NCBI RefSeq assembly: GCF_900112305.1
Contig: NZ_FOKT01000002.1
Span: 310,001 to 374,000, forward strand
Direction: 5' to 3'
DNA length: 64,000 nt
From: Microbulbifer thermotolerans
GTDB lineage: Bacteria; Pseudomonadota; Gammaproteobacteria; Pseudomonadales; Cellvibrionaceae
Part shown: positions 28,991-39,164 of the stretch, one piece after another
Position numbering within the stretch: the first letter of the stretch is position 1
How the letters are laid out: each line of letters starts with the position of its first letter
Notes under the pieces: model-generated
The model's database searches: none
The model's input: the letters and a program-made list of their open reading frames with translations, nothing else
Told to the model about the DNA's origin: nothing
Made by a program: the position numbers and the translations under genes

Positions 28991-30407
28991 TTTCTTTCAA
29001 TTCCAAGATATATTCATCGAATCGGTCAAAGTAGTCGTTACTCGCGCTCTCGCCAGTAAATTCCACCCTGAGCGCCGCTTCTCCGTTTTGGCTCACCGCG
29101 GCCGCCTCAAGGGCGTGGCTCATCGCCAGTAAGTCGCGGGCATCTGCCAGCGGCAGATCGCGACTGTTGATACGGCGCCCTGCGCCCAGGGCTTTGTGCA
29201 GATATTCACGCAAGTGACTGCCGTTGAAATTGAACGCCTGATCGAGCAGCTGCTGTAAGAGAATTTCCCGCCGGCTTTCCTCAGCGAGCGGCACTTCCTC
29301 GTCCACACGGGTTTCCACCGGTCGGCGGCTGCGCCGCCACAGCCGCACCTGCCGGGGATCAAACAGGCGCAATTGGAAACCCGCCAGATCGCGGCCAAGC
29401 TGTGTCAACAACGCGGACCGCTCTTCGCTGTCACCCAGACGCTGGCACAACTCGGCAAAACCGCCTTCGGAGCGGCTGTGCAGATAACTCAGCTGACGAA
29501 TAATAATATCGGCGCGCTTAGTAAACCCCTGCAATGCCCGGCGCAACGCCGGCAGTTTCACCTCACAGGCCCGGCGCATGCGGTCCTCAATGGTGTCGAG
29601 CATCAGCCAAAGCAGTGAGCGCCCTTCTTCTACCAGCTCCGGCAGCAACTGCCGCAGACGCTTCTCCCACTCCGCCTTTAGGGTCTTATCCTTACGGCGG
29701 ATACGCGCAATCACTCGGTGGATAGCGTCTCGATGTTTTTCCACGCTGTCGGCGGACAAGCGGATAGCCAGATCCGGCTGAAACCGGCTTTCCATAAAGG
29801 TGAAAAATTCTTCTGTGGCCTGCTGCACCAACAGTTGCGCCTCCACCTCACGCACCAGTTCACGCTTGCGCTCTTCCAGCTCGGCAATCATATCGGTGAA
29901 ATCGGCCACGATGCGCTCTGAATATTCCCAGGCGTCGATCAGGTCGTAGATCTCTCCCCTGCCCGCAAAGGCCTCCAGCGCATTTAAGGTATTTCGGGTA
30001 TTGCGGTGGCGGGTGCGGACACGGGTGCTGTCCACCTCCACCAGCGGCTGGGTGAACAGGCGGCCGCGGCGGCTAAAGGGGTAAGAAACAAGCAAAGTGG
30101 CACTGTCCACTTGCTTTTCCAGCCAGCCGTATTCCACCAGCGTGTTCAGGATCCAGCCAGCCTGCTCGCGCAGATTGCGAAAACGACCCTCGGGTTCCTG
30201 AGTGGTGTCATCGCTGTCCAACTGCGGAGCGCGAGTGAGTGCCTCAGAAAAAATTTCGAGAATTTGTTCGCGCGCGAGGGACTCGCCGTAATCCGCCTTG
30301 GCGGTGTAGAGCCGCTCGTATAGGAGGCGCAGGCACTCTACCACCTGCTCGCGGTATTTACCGGTCAGCGGGCGGAAGAAGTGCTGATAGGAGTCGGCAA
30401 AGAACAA
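28983..30407 (-). CDS. jetA: Wadjet subunit JetA (DUF3375, kleisin-like), TTG start
   Basis: DUF3375/MksF-like kleisin subunit of 474 residues, first gene of the Wadjet operon. The N-terminal winged-helix part has HFFRPLTGKYREQVVECLRLLYERL; RNLREQAGWILNTLVEYGWLEKQVD and LVSYPFSRRGRLF follow, then long helices that bind the motor neck. The initiation codon appears to be TTG at 30407: the frame is closed by a TGA shortly upstream and no ATG or GTG fits the conserved N-terminus. No strong ribosome-binding site precedes it, but the upstream lipoprotein gene stops only 14 bases away, so coupling is likely. The composition matches the host. Confidence 0.9.
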   Translation of the reverse strand: MFFADSYQHFFRPLTGKYREQVVECLRLLYERLYTAKADYGESLAREQILEIFSEALTRAPQLDSDDTTQEPEGRFRNLREQAGWILNTLVEYGWLEKQVDSATLLVSYPFSRRGRLFTQPLVEVDSTRVRTRHRNTRNTLNALEAFAGRGEIYDLIDAWEYSERIVADFTDMIAELEERKRELVREVEAQLLVQQATEEFFTFMESRFQPDLAIRLSADSVEKHRDAIHRVIARIRRKDKTLKAEWEKRLRQLLPELVEEGRSLLWLMLDTIEDRMRRACEVKLPALRRALQGFTKRADIIIRQLSYLHSRSEGGFAELCQRLGDSEERSALLTQLGRDLAGFQLRLFDPRQVRLWRRSRRPVETRVDEEVPLAEESRREILLQQLLDQAFNFNGSHLREYLHKALGAGRRINSRDLPLADARDLLAMSHALEAAAVSQNGEAALRVEFTGESASNDYFDRFDEYILELKESD

Positions 30408-30421
30408 GTTGTCGATTCCGC

Positions 30422-30610
30422 TTACTCTTTTTCAGGTTTCTGATTGAACACACAGTATTTGGTGTAGTCAGTGGCGTCATTCAGAGTCCATTCGCCTTTC
30501 GGCGTTTCGTCCATTTTCTCGCACCATTGATCTGAACCGCGCTCGGGCTCACAGGCGGTCAGCATTGGCAAAATGGCGGTGAAAATGGCGGTGACGAGTA
30601 ATTTTTTCAT
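30422..30610 (-). CDS. DUF3012 family small lipoprotein
   Basis: A 62-residue protein with a lipoprotein signal (MKKLLVTAIFTAIL then lipobox LTAC). The mature part carries the DUF3012 pattern: GSDQWCEKMDETPKGEW and DYTKYCVF with two further Cys. The ATG at 30610 begins the signal peptide; the frame extends to 30643 without a sensible start. Function unknown. It lies between cysS and jetA on the same strand. Confidence 0.85.
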   Translation of the reverse strand: MKKLLVTAIFTAILPMLTACEPERGSDQWCEKMDETPKGEWTLNDATDYTKYCVFNQKPEKE

Positions 30611-30689
30611 TCGGATTCCGTATGTACTGCAAAAGATAGCCACAGTGCTACCCCAAATATGATTTCTATCCTGCCATAGAGTGGGAAGA

Positions 30690-32063
30690 CTATTCGCGAC
30701 GCCACTTGGTACCTTCGCGGCTATCTTCGAGTACCACCCCCTTGGATTTCAGCTCCGCGCGGATTTCGTCGGCACGGGCAAAGTTTTTTTCCTTTTTGCA
30801 CTGGGCCCGCTCGGCAATCAACCGCTCGATCTCCTCCTCGGAAATTTCGGCGCCGCCGCGGGCCTGTTTGAACCAGCCCTCGGGGTCCTGCTGCAAAATA
30901 CCCAGTTGCTGGCCGGCCCCGAGCAGCATGCCCTTCCAACGTGCCTTTTCCACATCGCTTGCCTTGTTCAGCGCTCTGGCCATCTGGTGCAGCTCGCCGA
31001 TGGCAACCGGGGTGTTCAGGTCGTCCTCCAGTGCCGCCATAAATGCGGTGCCCTCTATATCCTCGCAACTGGCTTTTACATCCGCGGCCTCGCGCAGCGC
31101 GCCGTAGAGGGAGTCCAGGCTGCGCCATGCCTGGTCGAGCAGGTCTGAGCTAAAGTTCAATTCCGAACGGTAATGGGCGGACAGGAGTGCAAAGCGCAGG
31201 ACTTCTCCCGGGTACTGCTGCAGCAAGTCGTTAACCAAACGGAAGTTGCCCAGGGATTTAGACATCTTCTCGCCTTCTATGTTGACGTAACCGTTGTGCA
31301 TCCAGTAGCGCACGAAGTCAACGCCATTTGCGCAGCAGCTCTGGGCCCGTTCGTTTTCATGGTGCGGGAATGTGAGATCGCGGCCACCGCCATGAATATC
31401 GATGGTGTCCCCCAGATGCTTCTTGATCATCGCCGAGCATTCCAGGTGCCAACCGGGACGGCCGCGTCCCCACGGGCTGTCCCAGCCGGGTTCATCTTCC
31501 CTGGAGGGTTTCCAGAGTACAAAATCGCCCGCGTATTTTTTGTAAGGCGCAACTTCTACCCTGGCCCCGGCGAGCATATCGTCCAGGGAGCGTTTGGAGA
31601 GCTTGCCGTAATCCGACATGGTTTCCACCGCAAAGAGCACATGCCCCTCCGCGGCATATGCGTGCCCTTTTTCAACCAGTTGCTCAATCAAGGCGATCAT
31701 TTCCGGCAAATGCTGAGTGGCATAGGGGACAACATCCGGCTCCAGGTTGTTGAGGGCGGCCATATCTTCGAAATAAGCCTGGGCGTAGCGCTGGCTCAAA
31801 GTGCCAATGTCCTCCCCCTTATCCCTTGCCGCCTTCATAATCTTATCGTCGATATCGGTGATATTGCGCGCGTAGACGACATCGGCGAACCGCTTCTTCA
31901 ATAGACGGTAGAGAGTATCGAACACCACGGCCGGGCGGGCGTTACCTATGTGCACCCGGTTATAGACGGTAGGGCCGCATACGTACATGCGCACGCGGTC
32001 TTCCACCAGCGGTTTGAAAACTTCTTTCTTTCCGGAAAAAGTGTTGTAGAGCTGTAAGGCCAT
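30690..32063 (-). CDS. cysS: Cysteinyl-tRNA synthetase
   Basis: Charges tRNA-Cys. Class I motifs: the HIGH equivalent [16 protein letters not shown] after [11 protein letters not shown], zinc ligands in [15 protein letters not shown] and [11 protein letters not shown], and KMSKSLGNF. The protein of about 457 residues is normal length. The ATG at 32063 ([16 protein letters not shown]) is the right start; the frame runs upstream to 32309 through the intergenic stretch and into glnS. It follows glnS by 100 bases on the same strand. Confidence 0.98.
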   Translation of the reverse strand: MALQLYNTFSGKKEVFKPLVEDRVRMYVCGPTVYNRVHIGNARPAVVFDTLYRLLKKRFADVVYARNITDIDDKIMKAARDKGEDIGTLSQRYAQAYFEDMAALNNLEPDVVPYATQHLPEMIALIEQLVEKGHAYAAEGHVLFAVETMSDYGKLSKRSLDDMLAGARVEVAPYKKYAGDFVLWKPSREDEPGWDSPWGRGRPGWHLECSAMIKKHLGDTIDIHGGGRDLTFPHHENERAQSCCANGVDFVRYWMHNGYVNIEGEKMSKSLGNFRLVNDLLQQYPGEVLRFALLSAHYRSELNFSSDLLDQAWRSLDSLYGALREAADVKASCEDIEGTAFMAALEDDLNTPVAIGELHQMARALNKASDVEKARWKGMLLGAGQQLGILQQDPEGWFKQARGGAEISEEEIERLIAERAQCKKEKNFARADEIRAELKSKGVVLEDSREGTKWRRE

Positions 32064-32163
32064 AAATTCGGTCTTTCGCGCCCTCAAGGGCCGCGCCACG
32101 TAACGTTTTTTGCCGTACGCCCGCGGCGCACGGCTGCGATCGTTCGGCTTTTCAGCCAAACAT

Positions 32164-33837
32164 TTACTTGTTTTGCTCCTTGGCCCAGGAATCCCGTAGA
32201 CCAATAGTGCGGTTAAACACCGGTTTTTCCGCACTGCCGTATTCACTGTCGCGACAGAAGTACCCGTTGCGCTCGAACTGGTAGCTGATACCAGCGGCTG
32301 CGGTGGCAAGACCGATTTCCGCCTTACAACCTTCGAGAACCTTGAGGCTGTCCGGATTCACACTATCGAGGAAATTCTTTCCACCGGCGTCCGGATTCGG
32401 GTCACTGAACAGGCGATCGTACAAGCGCACCTCGCACTCCACATGCTTATCTGCGGAAACCCAGTGGATCACGCCCTTGGGCTTGACGCCGTCCGCCGGG
32501 TCCTTGCCAAGGGTGTCCAGATCTACGGAACAGATTACCTCGACAATTTCTCCGGCCTCGTTCTTGACGACCTCTTCCGCCTGAATCACATAGGCATTGC
32601 GCAGACGCACTTTCTTGCCCAACACCAGGCGTTTGTATTTTTTATTGGCTTCTTCGCGGAAATCCTCTTTTTCAATGTAGAGGGTACGGGTAAACGGCAG
32701 CTCCCGCGCCGGCAGATCATCGCGCACCGGGTGTCCAGGGGCACTGAGCACCTCCTCTCTGCCCTCCGGGTAGTTGCGCAGTGTCACCTTGAGCGGCTCC
32801 AGTACACACATGGCACGGGGTGCCGTCTTGTCCAGCTCGTCGCGGATACAGTATTCCAACATACCCACATCCACCACGGAATCGGAGCGGGTTACGCCGA
32901 TCATCTCGCAGAAGTTGCGTATCGCCGCGGGCGGCACGCCACGCCGGCGCTGACCGGACAGTGTGGGCATGCGCGGGTCGTCCCACCCATCCACGTACCC
33001 CTCATCCACCAGCTGTTTCAATTTACGCTTGGAGACCACTGTGTAATTCAAATTCAGACGCGCGAATTCGTATTGGCGCGGGTGCGACGGCACTGGCAGA
33101 TTGTCCAGGAACCAATCGTAGAGCGGTTTGTGGTCCTCAAACTCCAGGGTGCAGATGGAGTGGCTGATCCCCTCGATGGCATCGGACTGGCCGTGGGCAA
33201 AGTCGTAACTGGGATAGATGCACCACTTGTCCCCGGTCTGGTGGTGGGCCATCTTTTTGATACGGTAGATGACCGGGTCGCGCAGATTGATATTGGGCGC
33301 AGCCATATCGATTTTGGCGCGCAGGCTGCACTCGCCCTCGGCAAATTCACCATTTTTCATCTGCTCGAACAGCGCCAGGTTCTCCTCTACGGAGCGGTCC
33401 CGGTAGGGACTGTTGGTACCCGGCTCAGTCAAAGTGCCCCGGTACTGACGCGCCTCTTCAGGAGTCAAATGGCAGACGTAGGCCTTGCCTTCCCGAATCA
33501 AATGCAGAGCCCACTCGTACAACTGGTCGAAATAGTCCGACGTGTATTTGACCTCACCGTTCCACTGATAACCGAGCCAGGATACGTCGCGCTTGATCGC
33601 CTCAACGTACTCTTCCTCTTCCTTGGCCGGATTCGTGTCATCGAACCGCAGGTTACAGCTACCGCCGAATTCCTGTGCGAGACCGAAGTTGAGGCAGATG
33701 GACTTGGCGTGGCCAATGTGCAGGTAGCCGTTCGGCTCCGGAGGGAAACGCGTGACCACTTGAGACACCCGGCCCTCAGCCAGGTCTTCGCGAATGATGT
33801 TCTGCAGAAAGTGAGCAGGCTTGCTCTCGGAAGTCAT
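32164..33837 (-). CDS. glnS: Glutaminyl-tRNA synthetase
   Basis: Charges tRNA-Gln. [22 protein letters not shown] carries the class I HIGH motif; [15 protein letters not shown] is the GlnS/GluS signature, KRKL in [11 protein letters not shown] is the KMSKS equivalent, and the C-terminal beta-barrel (anticodon-binding) domain ends in the usual [18 protein letters not shown] and [13 protein letters not shown]. At 557 residues it is full length. It is divergent from ppiB. Confidence 0.98.
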   Translation of the reverse strand: MTSESKPAHFLQNIIREDLAEGRVSQVVTRFPPEPNGYLHIGHAKSICLNFGLAQEFGGSCNLRFDDTNPAKEEEEYVEAIKRDVSWLGYQWNGEVKYTSDYFDQLYEWALHLIREGKAYVCHLTPEEARQYRGTLTEPGTNSPYRDRSVEENLALFEQMKNGEFAEGECSLRAKIDMAAPNINLRDPVIYRIKKMAHHQTGDKWCIYPSYDFAHGQSDAIEGISHSICTLEFEDHKPLYDWFLDNLPVPSHPRQYEFARLNLNYTVVSKRKLKQLVDEGYVDGWDDPRMPTLSGQRRRGVPPAAIRNFCEMIGVTRSDSVVDVGMLEYCIRDELDKTAPRAMCVLEPLKVTLRNYPEGREEVLSAPGHPVRDDLPARELPFTRTLYIEKEDFREEANKKYKRLVLGKKVRLRNAYVIQAEEVVKNEAGEIVEVICSVDLDTLGKDPADGVKPKGVIHWVSADKHVECEVRLYDRLFSDPNPDAGGKNFLDSVNPDSLKVLEGCKAEIGLATAAAGISYQFERNGYFCRDSEYGSAEKPVFNRTIGLRDSWAKEQNK

Positions 33838-34025
33838 AGGATTCTCTACTACAGCTGTGCGAATTGAAACGGCGGATTATAGCCTAGTTGAGACACAGAA
33901 TACCGGTTTTGAGTCATGGACTCGAATCAAAGCAGTTCATTTTTTACACAGAGATGGCATTGCCATTTTACTGCCCCGGTCGACAAGGTATTATGCCGCC
34001 GCAAATTCATCCAACAGGACACTTT

Positions 34026-34523
34026 ATGATCACCCTGCACACGACTTACGGCGACATCGCAATAGAATTGAATTTCGACAAGGCGCCCAAGACGGCGGCC
34101 AACTTCCTGCAGTATTGCCGCGATGGATTCTATACCGGCACCATTTTTCACCGGGTGATCGACAACTTTATGATCCAGGGCGGCGGCATGACACCGGACA
34201 TGCAACAGAAGGAGACCCGCGATCCCATCGAGAACGAAGCGGACAACGGCCTCAAGAACGACACAGGCACCGTTGCCATGGCCCGCACTATGGACCCTCA
34301 CTCCGCCAGCTCTCAGTTCTTTATCAATGTGCAGGACAACGACTTCCTGAACTTCCGCAGCAAAGACCCGCAGGGCTGGGGATACTGTGTATTTGGCAAA
34401 GTGGTAGAGGGCATGGATGTCGTCAATAAAATCAAAAGCGTGGAAACCGGCAGCAGAGGCTTCCACCAGGACGTACCGCTGGAAACCATTGAGATTACCG
34501 GTGTAACCATCGCCGAGGACTGA
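34026..34523 (+). CDS. ppiB: Peptidyl-prolyl cis-trans isomerase B (cyclophilin)
   Basis: Cytoplasmic cyclophilin of 165 residues. Motifs: [19 protein letters not shown] (active-site Arg, Phe and Gln), [17 protein letters not shown] and [16 protein letters not shown]. The ATG at 34026 begins [15 protein letters not shown] without a signal peptide. The ORF extends upstream to 33888 into the glnS-ppiB intergenic region without support. lpxH follows on the same strand, as in many gammaproteobacteria. Confidence 0.97.
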   Translation: MITLHTTYGDIAIELNFDKAPKTAANFLQYCRDGFYTGTIFHRVIDNFMIQGGGMTPDMQQKETRDPIENEADNGLKNDTGTVAMARTMDPHSASSQFFINVQDNDFLNFRSKDPQGWGYCVFGKVVEGMDVVNKIKSVETGSRGFHQDVPLETIEITGVTIAED

Positions 34524-34650
34524 CCTCGGCCTTCACTGTGCGGAAGCCCCAATAGGCTGCGATTCACCCCATAGATCAAAGGCACCGCAGCCGGGGACCG
34601 CACCTACCAAAGCACCAGACTGCTATGCCGGCGTCCAAGAGGCACTCGCT

Positions 34651-35376
34651 GTGACCACTTACCTGATTTCCGATCTGCATCTGGACGAAACCCGTCCGCA
34701 AATCACCGCCGCCTTCTTCGATTTCCTGCGCAACCGCGCCGCCGGTGCAAAAGCGCTGTACATTCTGGGAGATTTTTTCGAAGTCTGGATCGGCGATGAC
34801 GACGACGCCCCATTGGCCAACCAAGTGGCACAGGCGCTACGCGAATACAGTAGTACAGGAGTGGAAGTCTACCTGATGCACGGAAACCGGGATTTCTTGC
34901 TGGGTCATGATTTTGCCCAGCGGGCCGGTGCCACCCTTCTGCCCGACCCCAGCTGTGTCACATTCAATGGCCAAAAAGTACTGTTAATGCACGGTGACAC
35001 CCTGTGCACCCGCGATATCGAATACCAAGCGTTCCGGCAGCAGGCCAGAGATCCGAACTGGCAAAAGAACCTGCTGGCCAAGCCCCTTGAAGAACGCCGC
35101 GCCATCGCCGCGCAGATCCGCGCCGTCTCCAAAACCATGAACAGTCGCAAGGCAGAAGACATCATGGACGTCACCGAGGACGAAGTCGAGAGAGTGATGC
35201 GCGAACATGGAGTACAGTTGTTGATTCACGGCCACACCCACAGACCTGCCCGCCACCCGCTGTCCGTCAAAGGCGAACCGGGCGAACGTATCGTACTGGG
35301 TGATTGGGGTGAGCACGGCTGGTGCGTCAAGGTGAGCGAACATCACCTTGAATTGATGCACTGGCCCATAGGATGA
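34651..35376 (+). CDS. lpxH: UDP-2,3-diacylglucosamine diphosphatase
   Basis: Lipid A pathway enzyme that hydrolyses UDP-2,3-diacylglucosamine to lipid X at the membrane. Calcineurin-fold metal motifs: ISDLHLDETRP, YILGDFFEVWIGDDD, MHGNRDFLLG, MHGDTLCT and IHGHTHRPARH. 241 residues. GTG start at 34651 with AAGAGG nine bases upstream. It lies 127 bases after ppiB. Confidence 0.96.
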   Translation: MTTYLISDLHLDETRPQITAAFFDFLRNRAAGAKALYILGDFFEVWIGDDDDAPLANQVAQALREYSSTGVEVYLMHGNRDFLLGHDFAQRAGATLLPDPSCVTFNGQKVLLMHGDTLCTRDIEYQAFRQQARDPNWQKNLLAKPLEERRAIAAQIRAVSKTMNSRKAEDIMDVTEDEVERVMREHGVQLLIHGHTHRPARHPLSVKGEPGERIVLGDWGEHGWCVKVSEHHLELMHWPIG

Positions 35377-35455
35377 TCGAGCAATCCGACAAGGTTACCC
35401 TTCTTCGGTGGAGAAGGGACAATAGAAGACGCAAGAGAAGGTCCGCATTACCGGG

Positions 35456-36559
35456 ATGGTCAAGAATAACAACAGGAAGCGCGTACTGATTCTCGGTGGC
35501 TACAGCGTCCTCGGCACACACATAGCCAGGCTGCTCAGCGCCGATCCAAACCTACAGTTGACCATTGCCGGGCGAGACAAACTCCGGGCGGAATTCTGCG
35601 CCTCCAAGCTGCCGGGCCCAGCTGAGAGTCTGCATCTGGATTGGGACGCCACGGACCTGCCCGCGCAACTCAAAGCGCTGAGTCCGGACCTGCTGATTCA
35701 CTGCGCCGGCCCCTTTTGCAGCGAGCCGGACTACCAGGTGGCGCGCGCCTGTATCGAATCCCGAACCCCCTATCTCGATATCGCCAATGCCCGTCGTTTT
35801 GTTTGCGACTTTCGCCGCCTGTCTGCAGAGGCCAACGCCGCTGACATTCCCATGATTTCGGGCGCAGGCCTCTGCCCGGCACTCAGTTCCGCAGTCCTAA
35901 AGGAAATCCGGCGGGAACTGCCGCTCATTCACACTGTGAACATCGCGGTGGCACCGGCAAATGACAACGAATTGGCTCCGGCAGCGCCTATCGGCGAGCC
36001 ATTCCCACAGTTGCAGGACGGCCTGTGGCGGGAAACCTTTACCGGCAACCGCCTGCGCAGGATCAGTCTCGCGCACCCGGTTGGGAAACGCTGGCTATTC
36101 GATGCCGATGTGCCGGACCTGGAACTCTGTGTCCAATGGATACCCGCGCTGCGCAGCGTGCGGTTCGCCACTGGCGTCGAATCACGTATCACTCAAATCG
36201 GATCGACCCTCTGTGCGCATTTAATGCAAATGAATTTCCCCACCCCCGGCAGGAGCCTCAGCCTCAATCTGGCCCGTTACAGAGCCCGCACTAACGGACA
36301 CAGCGGCATATTGATCCGCGCCGAAGGCAAAGATACCCGCGACGCCCCGGCGGGCATTCAGTGGCAAATGCTCGGATTGAACGGCCAGGGCCCGTGGATG
36401 GCCGCCGCTCCGGCGGCCGTCATGGCCCGCAAACTGTTGCACAAAGGTTCTGAATTCATCGGTGCCAGCGCCTGTTGGCAACTGCTCGACCTGGAGGAGA
36501 TCCTGGCGGAACTGACACCCTACCCCATCGTCACCGCTACTGAACGACTGGAACTGTAG
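35456..36559 (+). CDS. Saccharopine dehydrogenase-like NAD(P)-binding protein
   Basis: A 367-residue oxidoreductase-like protein. The N-terminal Rossmann motif is VLILGGYSVLGTHIARLL and the domain continues with TIAGRDKLRAEF, LLIHCAGPF and TPYLDIANARRFV, the pattern of saccharopine dehydrogenase/trans-acting enoyl reductase-like proteins. GAGLCPALSSAVLKEI begins the second domain. Substrate unknown; lysine metabolism is not implied. Starts 79 bases after lpxH, possibly in the same transcript. Confidence 0.75.
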   Translation: MVKNNNRKRVLILGGYSVLGTHIARLLSADPNLQLTIAGRDKLRAEFCASKLPGPAESLHLDWDATDLPAQLKALSPDLLIHCAGPFCSEPDYQVARACIESRTPYLDIANARRFVCDFRRLSAEANAADIPMISGAGLCPALSSAVLKEIRRELPLIHTVNIAVAPANDNELAPAAPIGEPFPQLQDGLWRETFTGNRLRRISLAHPVGKRWLFDADVPDLELCVQWIPALRSVRFATGVESRITQIGSTLCAHLMQMNFPTPGRSLSLNLARYRARTNGHSGILIRAEGKDTRDAPAGIQWQMLGLNGQGPWMAAAPAAVMARKLLHKGSEFIGASACWQLLDLEEILAELTPYPIVTATERLEL

Positions 36560-36580
36560 ATATCGACTGCCGCGCGCCCG

Positions 36581-37213
36581 TCACAAGATTTTACAAACCT
36601 CGTCAAATTCAAACCGGCGGCTTCTCGGGTGTAGTATACTGTGATCTCCATAACCCAGATTGCACAGGAAGTTCGACTTAATGTAACCCTCTGAGCAGCA
36701 CTCCTGCTGGAAATCCCGCCCAAACGCCTTCTCACTAAAAAATTCCCGATCCACCATAGCGTTGTCGAAACCCGACATGGGACCGCAATCCAGCCCGAGA
36801 GAACGGGCAGCGAGAATAAAGTATCCGCCCTGCAGTGAGCCATTGCGGAAAGCCGTGGTGACTGCCAACTCTGGATTATTCACAAACCAGTTCCGCGCCG
36901 GCGCATGTGGAAACAGCCTAGGCAGATATTCGTAGAATTTCAGATCATAAGCGATGATCGCAGTAACCGGCGCCGCCATGGTTTTTTGTACATTTCCCTC
37001 GTTCAGCGCCGGCTTCAATCGCTCCTTGCCTTCCTTTGTTTTAACGAACACTATGCGTATGGGGCAGCAGTTGGCACTGGTGGGACCCATTTTCATCAGA
37101 TCGTAAAGCTGTTTCAGTGTCTTATCGCTCACCGGCTTGTCGAGCCAGTGACTGTGAGTTCGCGCCTCGGTGAATAACTGCTTCAGGGACGCCTCGGGAA
37201 GTCTCTCACCCAT
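36581..37213 (-). CDS. RutE/HadB-type nitroreductase
   Basis: FMN-dependent nitroreductase-family protein of about 210 residues, closest to RutE (malonic semialdehyde reductase of pyrimidine degradation). Motifs: [67 protein letters not shown] and FLCNLGYGD. The ATG at 37213 has GGAG six bases upstream and matches the family N-terminus; the frame to 37234 is unneeded. No other rut genes adjoin, so the substrate is not settled. Convergent with the previous gene. Confidence 0.85.
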   Translation of the reverse strand: MGERLPEASLKQLFTEARTHSHWLDKPVSDKTLKQLYDLMKMGPTSANCCPIRIVFVKTKEGKERLKPALNEGNVQKTMAAPVTAIIAYDLKFYEYLPRLFPHAPARNWFVNNPELAVTTAFRNGSLQGGYFILAARSLGLDCGPMSGFDNAMVDREFFSEKAFGRDFQQECCSEGYIKSNFLCNLGYGDHSILHPRSRRFEFDEVCKIL

Positions 37214-37289
37214 AACGGTCTCCAATGTGAACAAAGCCCCTAACTTGAGACACTATAGTGTGGTTTAACCTTGAAAAAAGAGCGCAATC

Positions 37290-37550
37290 GTGGAACAAGA
37301 GCACAAGATCGACGTCAAGCAGGCGCTGCGGGTGTTCAACCGAATCACCAGGGAGGGGCAAAAAGAAGGCGACCAATGGCGCTACCGGGGGCTGACCGCG
37401 AGCGCGGATTTTGATGGCTACACCGTATTCATCAAATCCGCCAAAGTGGCATTAACGATATTTTTTCACAACAAGTACTCCGTCGAGTACAGTAGTGCGC
37501 GCGACCTGCAGGAGTTCGTGGATCTCCTTCAAATACTCGACCGCGACTAG
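37290..37550 (+). CDS. DUF3081 family protein
   Basis: 86 residues. ALRVFNRITREGQKEGDQW and GLTASADFDGYTVFI followed by LTIFFHNKYSVEY match DUF3081, a small cytoplasmic family of unknown function in marine gammaproteobacteria. Start is GTG at 37290; the ribosome-binding site is weak. Divergent from the nitroreductase gene. Confidence 0.8.
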   Translation: MEQEHKIDVKQALRVFNRITREGQKEGDQWRYRGLTASADFDGYTVFIKSAKVALTIFFHNKYSVEYSSARDLQEFVDLLQILDRD

Positions 37551-37556
37551 TTTGGG

Positions 37557-37582
37557 CTCTTCTGATGAATTCGCGCCCTGTT
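37557..37582 (+). repeat. Possible short relic of the MITE-like repeat end
   Basis: GGCTCTTCTGATGAATTCGCG resembles the left end of the complete elements (several substitutions). It lies between the convergent DUF3081 and miaE genes. It is the weakest member of the set. Confidence 0.4.
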
Positions 37583-37612
37583 GGCTGAGTGCCCCGCTAT
37601 CAGCTACAACGC

Positions 37613-38254
37613 TTATGTGACTGATTCAGCGGTTGGCCGGGCTGCGGGTACGCCGCTGTGAAAACGGAATTCGCCATCCTCACCCTCAACCAATGCCTGC
37701 TCCACTTCCAGCAACTGTTGCACACGCGAATAGATATCCCGCCCGGCCGCCTTGCGCGCCAGAGACAGATAATCACGGAAATGACGCGCCTCGGACTTGA
37801 GCAGTGACACATAGAATTTTTGTAGTTCCTCGTCCAGATAGGGAGCAACACGCGCAAACCGCTCGCAAGAGCGCGCCTCAATAATCGCCCCACAAATCAA
37901 CGTATCCACCAGGCGGTCCGGCTCCCGGGTGCGCACTTCGGCGCGCAACGCGGCCGCATAGCGCGATGCACTGATATGCGGATAGTCAATACCCCGCTTT
38001 TCCATAATCGCCAACACCTGCTCGAAATGGCGCAGCTCCTCTCGCGCCAGGCGCGACATCTTGTTCAACAATTCGAAGTCATTTAGATAGCGGAACATCA
38101 GATTTAACGCCGTACCTGCCGCCTTCTTCTCACAATTGGCGTGGTCCACCAGCATCAGCTCAGGCTCTGCGAGGGCCGCCTGCACCCAGGCGTCTGGCGT
38201 CGGGCACAGCAGGAAATCGCGAATAGCGGACAGATCGGGTATCGGATCGCTCAT
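37613..38254 (-). CDS. miaE: tRNA-(ms2io6A37) hydroxylase
   Basis: Diiron monooxygenase that hydroxylates ms2i6A37 of tRNA. The ferritin-like iron ligands are spread over VDHANCEKKAAGTALNLMF, REELRHFEQVLAIMEKRGI, IEARSCERFARVAPYLD and LLKSEARHFRDYLSLA. About 213 residues. The ATG at 38254 (MSDPIPDLSAIRDFL) is preferred; the upstream frame to 38350 runs into the neighbouring gene. The family is limited to some gammaproteobacteria and a few other groups. Confidence 0.95.
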   Translation of the reverse strand: MSDPIPDLSAIRDFLLCPTPDAWVQAALAEPELMLVDHANCEKKAAGTALNLMFRYLNDFELLNKMSRLAREELRHFEQVLAIMEKRGIDYPHISASRYAAALRAEVRTREPDRLVDTLICGAIIEARSCERFARVAPYLDEELQKFYVSLLKSEARHFRDYLSLARKAAGRDIYSRVQQLLEVEQALVEGEDGEFRFHSGVPAARPTAESVT

Positions 38255-38313
38255 AGGCTTTGAAACGCAACAACAAAAAAAGAGGCGCATTATATCCGTC
38301 CAAAGCGGTTTTT

Positions 38314-39051
38314 TCAGTGCCGCGCCTGCACAGCCCGCACCAACCCACAATGCTCAGCCACCTCGTCGCGGTAGCTGTACCAGGCGTGCAACACCTGCCC
38401 CATCCATTGCAGCACCTGCGGGCGCGCGGCTTCACTCGCACAGTCCAGCATCAGGTGCCAAGCGGCCTTGCGATGGCGTCCCACTTCCTGCCGATGAATC
38501 CGGCTGAGCGCTAGGTTCTGAACCGGCAGCCCATAATACTTGACTAGAGGGTGCTCCGACGGCGCAAATTGCGGCTGCCGCTCTACCTTCGGCTCCAGCA
38601 CACCCCGCTCGTATTCCGAACCCTCGAGAAAGATCATTGTCACCGCCGCCGCGACTTCCCAGCCATGCCCACAACAGGCTTCATCCAAGAGCGCCCGAAA
38701 GCGCGCCGCTGCGGGCAAAAGACGTATATGCCGGAAGCGCTCCAGATTCATACCCAGGCCCCGCGGATATTCGAGAAACAACGCCGCATGAGATTCACTA
38801 CCGCTCAGACCGCCAGTTTCTCTTTCGTAAATGGTCTCAGCCAATACCCGGCGCGCGGCAGGCACGGGGCATTGCACATATGCCCGAGCGACCAGAATGG
38901 GATAGTCACGCACGTAAGTGCCGTATTCCTGTTCCAGGTGGATATGCAATAACTCCTTTGCAACCTGCCCGCCAGTGAATGCCGGCCAGGACCAGTGGAC
39001 TTTGCGCTCCATCACCCGCAGCAGTCCCTCTTTGAATTCACAGCGGTTCAT
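38314..39051 (-). CDS. Haem-oxygenase-fold (TenA/PqqC/HDO-like) protein
   Basis: About 245 residues, all-helical and resembling the iron-containing, haem-oxygenase-like oxidase (HDO) and TenA/PqqC superfamily. Candidate ligands: HIHLEQEYGTYVRDYP, ETIYERETGG with SESHAALFLE, HPLVKYYG and a C-terminal HRQEVGRHRKAAWHLM. The start is ambiguous: the ATG at 39051 begins the conserved NRCEFKEGLLRVMERK, while the frame extends to 39093. Substrate unknown. It sits directly upstream of miaE, another non-haem iron enzyme, with a 60-base gap. Confidence 0.6.
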   Translation of the reverse strand: MNRCEFKEGLLRVMERKVHWSWPAFTGGQVAKELLHIHLEQEYGTYVRDYPILVARAYVQCPVPAARRVLAETIYERETGGLSGSESHAALFLEYPRGLGMNLERFRHIRLLPAAARFRALLDEACCGHGWEVAAAVTMIFLEGSEYERGVLEPKVERQPQFAPSEHPLVKYYGLPVQNLALSRIHRQEVGRHRKAAWHLMLDCASEAARPQVLQWMGQVLHAWYSYRDEVAEHCGLVRAVQARH

Positions 39052-39164
39052 GGGCCAATGATAGGCCCCCGCCATCTCGCCCAGTACACGCACACTGGCG
39101 ACTTGTTGTGTGGCACGATTCTTGGGGTTGGCATCAGCGGCGCAAATTGATAACGACTTATTAA

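Noticed and set aside
30690-32309. cysS frame extended upstream to 32309
   Set aside because: The extension reads through the intergenic region and into glnS; the conserved N-terminus starts at 32063.
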